Assembly (NCBI GenBank): GCA_017590115.1
Contig: JAGGNK010006892.1
Location: 11,318,429-11,382,428, forward strand
DNA from: Montifringilla adamsi
Taxonomy: Eukaryota > Chordata > Aves > Passeriformes > Passeridae
Length of the DNA: 64,000 nucleotides
Reading direction: 5' to 3'
Shown here piece by piece: positions 26,701 to 35,161 of this stretch. The translations under genes were made by a program, and so were the position numbers. The stretch's first letter is position 1. Each line of letters starts with the position of its first letter. The notes beneath the pieces are model-generated. The model was not told where the DNA came from. It saw nothing but the letters and a program-made list of their open reading frames with translations, and ran no database searches.

Positions 26701-29700
26701 TGTGTTTGCATTCTGTGAGATTGGCTAACTCTTGAAAGCTTCTATTTGGGCATAAAAATTAAATACTTCAGGTAAGTGACCAATACCCATTCACTGCATC
26801 TGAAAAATCATGCACCCAGAATTTAACCTGTCATCCTGAATTTCAGGCAATTTAATAATTCCAGCTCCTAATTTAATTTCTGGTGATAGTCACAAAATAA
26901 TCAAGGCATCTATCAGAAGCCTGATCCCAAATCAACTAGGAGTTGAGAGTCAGTCCAGAGTCACTTACTCCATAGTTCTGAGTAACCAGAGGGTACATGC
27001 CTGATACAATTTCCCAAAACAAACCACAACTGACAGGGCAAGGGTAAAACCAAGCCCTCTTTCCCACTGTGCCCTAGCTGCAATAGTAGTTCCCCATCTG
27101 TAATATTATATGCAGTGTCATAACAAGACACCCTTAAAAGACTAGGGTACCACAGGTAGTTACACAAAGAACAAACAAAAAGTAACTGACTTAAGCCTCA
27201 CAAAAAGCTGACTCATGTGAGAAACAATCTCTTCAGGCAGAGCATTAACTCATCAAAAATTCAAATGCAAACAGAAAGAGCAAGAAGTTAGTTCATAAAT
27301 TGAAAAGGTGTTATTTAACCTAAGCATTGAGCATGGCTTCTGATGTACATCTAATAACACCAATAGCCAAAATTATTATCCATGCAGTCCTCATCTATAA
27401 AGCTCAGAAATCAGTAAAATCTTTCCACAATATCAGTGCTGAAATACGTTTATGTACATCTCCAGATATACTTATTATATCTGCTAACTAGAATGGTAGT
27501 ATTCCAACATACTGTTGCAAGAAATGGAAGCAACCAAAACCTGGCTTAATTCGGTTTAAACAGTAACTTAATCCTTTGACTGAACTCAGATTAATTTTGC
27601 AGTTGTGGACCAAAACAAGAACTAAAAGCCAGCTTTTTTTGTGTCTGATTTCCAACATACATGAAACAGAACAACAATAGTTAAGTTATAGGTACAATCA
27701 TAAAATTAGAACATTCTATTAGACAGGTAAAAACACTCTTACTGTAATGAGGTCATTCCTTTCAACCATTCCTCCTTAGTGAAAAATCCCATGCTTTCAG
27801 CCTCTAGTTTCCAGGCTAAAACTAACATAATAATCTAGGGGAAACAAAAATAAGGGGAGGAAAAGGAGTCATTACGTAAGAAAAGGTTGATTTAATAATG
27901 CCCAAGAACAAAACTCTAAAGCATTCAAACATTCTAGCAATTGTGGTACATGCTTGGTCTTCATATTTGTTACCATTAAAAAATTCAGCTACGTGCAATT
28001 TTTCCCTCAGTTTCAATTTTTGAAAATTAAGTATTACTATAATAAATCCACCCAAAAAAACCCTCACACACCAGCCAAGTATAATTGATGTATTCAGCTG
28101 AAATATGTTAGAGCAGCTCCTACAAGCAGGAAAATGAAAAACTCTTTGCTTAGTGGAGTTAGGAGCTTTACACAGAACTTGACCTTATCTAATATCCTCT
28201 CAGGAGTTATTAGCAATACGAAAGAAACTTACATTTTCAGGTTCAACACCGATGTCTTCACAGAATTTTTCCATTCCTTCAGGGCCTACAACTTCATCGG
28301 GACCTTCAAAGCACAAACCACACCAGAGCGAAATCTAAGTAACACTCACAAGGGTTATACACAATAATTAGGCTATATTGCACCCGAAGTACTTCTAAAA
28401 ATATTGAATTACACTAAGTAGCTTTTAAGCTAGAACTATTCCGTCAAGTGCAATTGTGTAGACATGTATGTGCTACATCAGAATGTTTGTGCTGTGCACT
28501 GCCTCCCTATGATAGCAAGCAAGCCATTTCAGTTTTGTATCTGATTTTTCAAAAGACTCCACTGAGCTTCCTATTGATGCAGCTCAACTCCAATAACTGT
28601 GGGAGTCAATTAAGACAATTTGGGTACCACTACTCTCTGCTGTAGTTACTTTATGAATAATGTTCTTCAAAAATTATTTTATCAACAACCACAAAATCTA
28701 ATTTTGTCTGAACTACTATTACAGATATTACTCTTTTGATGGAGCTAACATTATGGGTTTACTCTAACACAGAGGGTGAATCTGCAAATAATGTAAGATG
28801 AGTTTTACAATGCTGAGTAAAATAAGCAAAGTGAGAACAATAAATTGAAGAAATGCTAAGCATGTTAGCCATATACAAAGCAAAAAAAAGGTTCAGGGCT
28901 GCAATGAAAACAAATTGATTAGGACCACAACAGTTAGAGTTTTGCTGTCATTTCTCCACTTTAACATGAAAGCCTCTAAAATGCAGCAAAACAGTGCTTT
29001 TAAAGAGTGCATACAGACACACACTCCAGGGTGTTTTGTTCCTCTAATCTCTCTGGCTTCAGTTATTTTGACTAAGCCTCCAAAAATTATTCCTACTGAG
29101 CAGCCAAATATTATTAAAAGGCCGGTCAGCACAGTGTTTTAATTTGTCCTGGATCATTACATTAACATTTAGTGAGTATAAACTCATGTAAAAGGCAAAG
29201 GTTTTAGCTTCCAAAACAACATACCACTTCACAACTTTTTGGCAAATTTTGCTACTTTTAATAGGCAGAGTCCTTGATTAATCTGTCTCCACTTCATCTG
29301 CTGCCAGGGTAAGCAGAAGGCCCTTTAACAGTTTTGATAATATGCTTTGAATAACTACTCACTGTGAGATAAGAACATTGTCAATAAAACCTACTGAGAA
29401 TGGCTACTTTTGTAGAAAAATAAAAACCAACTGACACTTAACATCATGAATCCCTGCATCCTGAAAAATATTGCAGAGGACATTTTGCCTAGGTAAGCAA
29501 CACCAAACTGTGTTAGATAGAAAATTCTTGAAACAAAAAAAAAAAACAACAAACAAATTATGAAGAGAAACACATACAAGGGTTCACTAGTAATGACAAG
29601 TAAAAGTTTGAATGAGTGTTTCTGGTCCAGAAATCATACATAAAGCTCATACACTTATATGTGTGTGTATAACTTTATCATTTAATGGAGCCATTTTATC

Positions 29701-32700
29701 TTCTATTGTATATAATTTAACTGGAATTCTCTCTCATGCTGGAAATGTGGCATTTTTATGATTGTTGGTTAACTCTAAGTATAACCTCCTACACTCAGTT
29801 CTTGACTCAGTGACAAAGCCAAAATTCACATACATTAATTTTGAAGAATATGCAAACAAATCTATCACAAGAAAATTAACTTTGAATTATTATTTCCCTA
29901 GAAAAGACTCTACTCCAGAAGAGTATGCTACAAACCTAGAGAGTAGATTACTATAAATAAGAGTAGTTCATTGTTGTGAAAAGACTGCAAAGAAAATATC
30001 ATAAATATGCTAAGAAAATATGATAAATATACTCAAACCAATTGCTGGCAGATAAATCAGCAGCTCTTTCCATACTAAGATCTGGCAATTAATGAGTTTT
30101 AATCACCAACCAGTTATGATGGACTTTAAGTAGTGACTAGACAAGGAATCAATAACAATTCAGAAATCCTGAGTTCAGAAACCATACAATTGGCAAATAA
30201 ATAGCAGCAATAGTGTAATAAATTCTGCAAAATATACTGCATATTCACTTAAAGCAGCTACTCAATGGCAATTCTGAGTTGTTTGAAAAAGACTACTTCA
30301 AATACTTCTGGAATGAAACATTGCTATTTAGAATATAAAAAAAATGTTAGTACAAATTCTCAGATGGAAAACCAGTATAAACCTCTACTATTTTGTTTTG
30401 TAAAACAGAAATCCAAGGAGCTTAAATCATGACCTACATCATTAGTCTTCCAATATGATTGCAAAGAAGATATAGTTAGATACGTAAGCATCAGTTTGAA
30501 TTATCCCTCAATATCCTGACTTATACTTGATAATTTCAAAGCAAGAAGTGAATCACTCAGTATATCCTGGCTCAACAATGTACTGCTTGATATCTGTTAT
30601 TTCATTTTCAAGTTGTAAAGAACAGAGTAAACAAAAATAAGTCAAAAGAACAAACACCAAGAAGGTAATAATAAAAGCCATCCTAATTCAAGTGCATGTT
30701 ATAAGGAAGCAAATACGGACACATTTTTATGTCTACATCAGCAGACAAAAAAGCAAAATGCAAGCAGTATTTTATCTATTGCTTTATTTAAAACAAAACC
30801 ATATAGTTTCAAACATGAATGCACTGCACATTACCTGCATATTCATAAAACCAAGCCAGGCACTTTTTGCTTGAAAAATGTTCCTCTCCACTTATTACTT
30901 TACCAGATGCTTGTGATCTGCAGTAGCAAATAGAAACACAGGGATGAACAGAGTTATTTTAATGCGACATATGAAAACCAGGAAAAATTAAATTACACAA
31001 TATTTATTAGTAATCTATTTAAATTGCTCCACTAGGTCAGTATGCATCTAGTTATGCTGAATTTCATAAAAGGCAACTGTCATCCTCAACTCCTGTTGGA
31101 ACATAAAATTCCCTTTAGATTACAACCATCTCATAGCTCAATTTATTGTAAATATTACTTTTTCTGAATTGCAGAAGTACTGTTATCTTGTGGATATTAA
31201 ATTAAAAAACCTCCACACAGATGGCCAAAATATCACTCCTCAGTAATTCAAATGCCTTATTATCTACTTTTATTTATACATACAGGCATTCAATGTTAGG
31301 TCTCTAATAAGCAGCTTGATGTTCAAGAGTGCTGAACATGCACAGATCCCATTAAGGTCAACAGAAGCTGCAGAGTTTGACACATTTAAAAGTCAGGCTA
31401 TTTATAGTTAACCATCCAAATTTGGGAAAAAAAAACTTGGTCAATTGGTTTACATTATACACATAATTAAGAAAATACAAATTCTATAGATATTTGGTAC
31501 GTATACCAGAATAGTAGTGTGCAATCTGTGGCAAGACTGAAGCTGCTCAGCACACAGAGCTTCCCTCATCATTGCCTTCATTATGTAACACACAACCCAG
31601 TTTGCCTAGGAAGTGAATTCTCTTAATTCATCATTCATTAAAAGAATGCATAGAATTTCTTCCAGTAAAAACACCGACTACACAAAGGCATCTTCAGTCA
31701 GTAAGGAGTTGCAGCACCTTTTCAATGCATCTTTCAAATATACACAAATTATAGACTTTTAGAACAAGCTAAGGTTATTTCTAACAATGAGGTGAGAACT
31801 AATCATATGAGAGGATTTAAAATTATGCAGCTCCCACACTGCAATTTTAAAATTAAAACGTCAAGCAGGAGAAGAATAGTTCAATTCTGAGAGGGGCGAA
31901 CAATTTGAACTCCCATGTATCGTTTTTAGCTTCACTAAAAGAAAATAACACAACACTCTTAAGAAGAAGCCTTCTGTGTTGAAAGCTAGAATTAACGGAG
32001 TCCTCCAAACATTCATCCATCCATCCATGGCATTGGGAACACAAGTCACCAGAAAGAGGCAGAGTCATATGGTATGCTATTGCTTATTGGCTTTATCCAG
32101 AAAAACATACATCTACTTGTAATCACTGATTTTATTAAAGAATATTACCAATAATTTGTTGTGTAAGAACATAATGCCAAAAATGCTTGTGTATCTAACA
32201 TTTTCTGATCACCTAGCATGAACTCTCACTTACATCACAGTTTTTGCCCAACAACTAGCTCCCTGCAGAATCTGTGGGTTTTTTTTCCCCTAAGCTATGA
32301 AAACACTAAGTAAAAGAAATCAAGATCATAAAATTTCAGTTAACTGTTCTAGAAAGACAAACTGAAAGTGAACACATGCAAACAAGTGCCAAGATGAGCA
32401 AGGCAACTGAAAGTTGGTATTACAAACCAGAATAACTTAGTTTTCTTAAGTATACAAAATAAAGTATGAGAAAACAGAAGTGTTCCCTCTAAATACACTT
32501 TGAGACAGAACCATGAGTGGTACAGAGGATAATGCTGGCAGAAGAACAGTTATTTATAGGCAATGAATAAACTGACTGAAACTAAAAGGTCATCAATGCC
32601 CACAAAAAGTGAGCTCTGGAATGGCTACCCTAAATGAACAGTCGTAACAAAATAAGAGACTTGTAAGCCCAAGCTTGGCCAGCAAACGAGAAAGGCCATA

Positions 32701-33006
32701 CGCCACAATTTTTTGCAATAGCCATTCCCATAGTGTCGATTTCGCAAGTCCTTTGTATCCTCATGTCCTCAGGACGTTAATCGTAACTACTGCTTTACTG
32801 GCATACTTAACAAGGCCTAATAGATGAAGCAGGCAGTTATTTCGGGGAAGCCACACTGTAAGCTCCTGCTTGCACCGCACTGATGGTTTATCATTCTAAC
32901 AGCAACTTTTGGGTATCACGGCATAAAGTGATTCTTTTATAGTAGTTAACAAACAAGATGTTTCCAACTCCTGTATTTATTAGAGAAGCCTTTCCAACAA
33001 AAACAA

Positions 33007-33038
<32 letters not shown>

Positions 33039-33544
33039 AAAGGGGGGGGGGGAGGGGAAAAAAAAAAAAAAAAGAGGAAACGACGATTTAGCACAGACAC
33101 TCTGAGTACCGGCAACCTTAAAGTGAGGAGAGCCGCCTACCCCAGGGAGATAAAACGAATATGGGGACAAACGCCAGAACCGGCCCTTGAGGTACAGCCA
33201 AAGGCAAAGCCAGCCCGGAATGGGAGCCGTTCCGTGGCGTTTCTCGCCGAGGCGTGACCACGCCGCCGCCGCGGCCACACGGCGAGCCCCGCACCTGCCC
33301 CGGACGTGCCTGCCTGCACGGCCGCGGTACTGCCGGGGCCCGCCGGGCCGCACACGGCCCGCCAGCCGCCCCGGGCAGCCCCACGGCCGCCGCAGCCCGG
33401 GGCCCGCGGAGGAGCGGCCCGGGACGTGACCGCCGGCACCGGCCGCCGCCCCGCGAGACGGTACCTGCCGAGTTTACATTTCTTCAGGCCGGTGTCTTCC
33501 CCCGCCGCCGCCCCCGAGGACTTCCTCTTCTTCTTCACCGGCAT
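20705..33544 (-). CDS. DCUN1D5: DCN1-like protein 5 (neddylation co-factor), complete
   Basis: Eight coding exons on the minus strand: 33544-33465, 30917-30835, 28303-28233, 27834-27743, 22801-22693, 22583-22479, 21593-21491 and 20760-20705. All joins have AG acceptors and GT donors and stay in frame, giving 699 nt and 232 residues (the human protein is about 237). The N-terminus MPVKKKRK is a basic nuclear-localisation-like segment. The rest is the PONY (potentiating neddylation, DUF298) domain, from the [20 protein letters not shown] block to the C-terminal [12 protein letters not shown] that belongs to the cullin-binding region. The family binds cullins and the NEDD8 E2 to promote cullin neddylation and so cullin-RING ligase activity. 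Exon 1 lies in a CpG island shared with DYNC2H1, which is transcribed the other way. The start codon has A at -3. Intron 5 is only 109 bp. The protein is slightly short between exons 1 and 2 compared with mammals. Confidence 0.96.
22198..22242. repeat. Short tandem duplication in DCUN1D5 intron 6
   Basis: A 22-base unit beginning TCTATACTTACTTTC occurs twice in direct tandem (starts 22198 and 22221). It is intronic and about 240 bases beyond the exon 6 donor. I see no function. Confidence 0.75.
25361..25519. repeat. TA/TG/CA microsatellite with nested palindromes
   Basis: About 160 bases of alternating purine-pyrimidine sequence built from ATATAC, ATATGT and ATACAC words. It includes a perfect 86-base inverted repeat at 25419-25504 and smaller palindromes around 25367-25389. 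The four tyrosine/isoleucine-rich open frames on both strands come from the repeat and are not genes. Confidence 0.9.
25419..25504. repeat. 86-bp perfect inverted repeat (41-bp arms, 4-base loop)
   Basis: The left arm 25419-25459 and right arm 25464-25504 are exact reverse complements around the loop CACA (25460-25463). The inner end of the left arm is GCAAGTA and that of the right arm is TACTTGC. The arms stop matching beyond these limits. It lies in DCUN1D5 intron 4, so it would be transcribed as a hairpin in the pre-mRNA. Confidence 0.9.
26316..26372 (-). mobile_element. Probable avian ERVL-type LTR remnant
   Basis: The stretch ATAGTTTAACCCCAG followed by GGTAACTAAGCATCACAGAG resembles the reverse complement of the 3' end of an LTR family that is common in birds (the motif GGGGTTAAAC close to the LTR end). 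The same motif begins the longer element at 35327. Only a short piece is recognisable and its other border is lost. Confidence 0.45.
28304..30834 (-). other. DCUN1D5 intron 2
   Basis: A 2.5-kb AT-rich intron. I see no repeats of a known family, RNA genes or extra exons. Confidence 0.8.
30918..33464 (-). other. DCUN1D5 intron 1
   Basis: A 2.5-kb intron. Its 5' end (high coordinates) lies in the CpG island, and the composition drops to AT-rich below about 33,100. It holds the A/G homopolymer tract at 32998-33074. No other element is recognised. Confidence 0.8.
32998..33074. repeat. Poly(A)/poly(G) compound homopolymer tract
   Basis: Long A runs broken by single C and G, then a run of about eleven G and a GAGGGG block, then another A run. 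It sits at the edge of the shared CpG island, about 400 bases inside DCUN1D5 intron 1. The exact length is likely to be unreliable. Confidence 0.85.
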
Positions 33545-33845
33545 CGTCCTGCCTCGGGGCGGGGCCGCCCCGCTGCCGGGGCCCGCAGCCGAGGCCCCCC
33601 CGGGCTCGCTTCCCCTGGCCGCCGCCGCCTCCCGAGACCGGCGGTGAGGAAACGAGAACAGACCCCGTTCCTGCTGGTCCTCCCCAGCCCCACCGGGTGC
33701 TGCCGGCCCCCGCTCGCCGCGGGCAGACGCCGCCGCCGCCGCCCCGTTCCCAGAAGTGGGTATCGTGCCGGGGGCGGGAGCGAGCGCGGGCGGTATCGGC
33801 TGCGGAGAGAACGGCGAGAACGACCCGGACACAGACGGCGCCGGG

Positions 33846-33854
33846 CCGGAAGTG
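33846..33854 (+). promoter_or_regulatory. ETS/GABP consensus site
   Basis: CCGGAAGTG is an exact ETS-family core, about 300 bases upstream of the DCUN1D5 start codon. Such sites are typical of bidirectional CpG-island promoters. Occupancy is inferred only. Confidence 0.5.
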
Positions 33855-33865
33855 GTAGCGCCGCC

Positions 33866-33875
33866 GGGGCGGGGC
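33866..33875 (+). promoter_or_regulatory. GC box (Sp/KLF type)
   Basis: GGGGCGGGGC matches the Sp1 consensus. It is one of several GC boxes in this part of the island. Confidence 0.45.
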
Positions 33876-34448
33876 CGCGCCGGGACCCGCCCCTCGGGGG
33901 GCGGGGCTGCCGCGCGTGTTTCCCGGCCGGAGCGGCAGTCGCGCGCGTGGCCGGGCAGGGCCTGCGGTGCCGGTTACGGCTCGGCGTGCGCAGCGAAACA
34001 AACGGGGAAGCGCCAGCCCTTCCAGTCCCTTCGGACCCGCGCGGTCACCGCCCGCACCTGGGGGGAGCTGGGTGTCCCGTCAGCGCTGGAGGCGGGCTCG
34101 GGGCTGGGACAGCCGCCTGCCGAGAGGCGCGAGCGGGGGCCGAGTTCGAGGACAGCTGCTGGGCGGGACGGGAGGCGCTCCGTCCTTTTAGAGACCCTCT
34201 AGAGAAGCGGCCGGGAGCGCTCAGCGGGGCGCGGATAGCTACGCCCGCACTGGCCCGCGAAACCACGGGCGGCCACAAGCTGTGATCCCGGTGGGCGCTC
34301 TGAGCACGCTCCCAGTGCTTCCCGGGGCCGGGACCGCAGTCCTCTCCGCCTTGCTGTACCGGGCACCACGGGCTCCCTAGCGGAGTGGGGCGGGGGCGAG
34401 GGAAACACCCCAGATACTGCGGCGGCCGCGACACCGTGATGCAGCTGA

Positions 34449-34626
34449 TGGCAGGAGAGCTGCTTCGGTGAACCCAGGGAAAGCCTGATCTCGGATCGGG
34501 CCGGGTGACTCCCAGGCGCTGCTGCCGAGCGAGGAGCTGGCAGGAGAGCTGCTTCGGTGAACCCAGGGAAAGCCTGATCTCGGATCGGGCCGGGTGACTC
34601 CCAGGCGCTGCTGCCGAGCGAGGAGC
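34449..34626. repeat. Exact 2 x 89-bp tandem duplication in the promoter
   Basis: Copy 1 is 34449-34537 and copy 2 is 34538-34626. By eye they are identical over 89 bases, each beginning TGGCAGGAGAGCTGCTTCGG and ending GCGAGGAGC. The flanking bases differ. The repeat lies 335-512 bases upstream of the DYNC2H1 start codon. Confidence 0.93.
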
Positions 34627-34759
34627 GGCGCAGCACCCTTTCCGCCCCGCCCCGCCCGCCTGGCCAGCCCCGTTCCGCCCCGTTCCGCTGATTTCCGAGC
34701 GCGTCGGCCGCCGCCTCCTCGCCCGGCGCCACCCGCAGCTAAGCCGCCTGCGCGCCAGG

Positions 34760-34770
34760 GCCGCCATCTC
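34760..34770 (-). promoter_or_regulatory. YY1-like site
   Basis: GCCGCCATCTC reads GAGATGGCGGC on the minus strand, one base away from the common YY1 motif. It lies directly beside the X-box-like palindrome and about 190 bases upstream of the DYNC2H1 start, a position typical for YY1 near a transcription start. Confidence 0.4.
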
Positions 34771-34772
34771 CG

Positions 34773-34786
34773 GTCACCATAGTGAC
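34773..34786 (+). promoter_or_regulatory. X-box-like RFX binding site upstream of DYNC2H1
   Basis: GTCACCATAGTGAC fits the RFX X-box pattern (GTNRCC, spacer, RGYAAC) with a perfect first half, a two-base spacer and one mismatch in the second half. RFX factors control many ciliary genes, including the dynein-2 heavy chain in other animals. The distance to the start codon is 174 bases. Confidence 0.55.
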
Positions 34787-34960
34787 GGTCCCGGCGACGC
34801 CGGGACGGCTCTGGCCTCTCCCCCTGTGCCCCGGAGCGAGCCGCCGTCCTTCCCGCCGTGAGCCTTTTGGGTCTTCTCCCGCCAGCGCCTTCATGTGCTC
34901 CCGTGGCGCTCTGGATCCGCTCCCGCCTTAATCCTGCCTGGCGGGGTGCGTGCCGCCACC

Positions 34961-35161
34961 ATGGCCGGGGAGGGGGACAGGAGGAAGCGCTTTATTTCAG
35001 CCACGGCTGCCAACTACTTCGGGCTGGACCCGGCGGGCGGTGCCGCTGCCCTGGCCGCGGGGCTGCATTCCCGTCCGGAGCTGAGCCGCTTCCTCGACGA
35101 CGGCAACGAGTTCCTGCTCGTGGTGCAGCACTCGGGCGCGCAGCTCAGCGCCTCCAACAAG
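34961..35161 (+). CDS. DYNC2H1: DYNC2H1 exon 1 (start codon exon)
   Basis: Sixty-seven codons in CpG-rich DNA. The NYFGL and FLDDGN blocks match the dynein-2 heavy chain N-terminus, while the first ten residues and the segment after NYFGL (glycine/alanine-rich) differ from mammals as I recall them. The exon ends on a complete codon (AAG) at a GTACCG donor, and the next exon continues ATT GAA. There is no competing in-frame upstream ATG with comparable context. Confidence 0.93.

Larger units (their letters stand above)
22802..27742 (-). other. DCUN1D5 intron 4
   Basis: A 4.9-kb intron, the largest in the gene. It contains the AT-rich palindromic microsatellite at 25361-25519 and a short LTR remnant at 26316-26372. 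I see no additional exons or RNA genes in it. Confidence 0.85.

Noticed and set aside
33137..33832. 231-codon minus-strand frame containing the DCUN1D5 N-terminus
   Set aside because: Only 33544-33465 is DCUN1D5 coding exon. The upstream part is 5' flank that happens to be open, and the downstream part reads through the exon 1 donor.
33254..34285. 343-codon plus-strand open frame across the shared promoter
   Set aside because: It is arginine/proline/glycine/alanine-rich, overlaps DCUN1D5 exon 1 on the other strand and has no recognisable domain. CpG islands have few stop codons, so long frames are expected by chance.
34045..34767. 240-codon and 177-codon minus-strand open frames upstream of DYNC2H1
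   Set aside because: They run through the 89-bp tandem duplication and share the same GC-driven composition, with no family resemblance or splice context.
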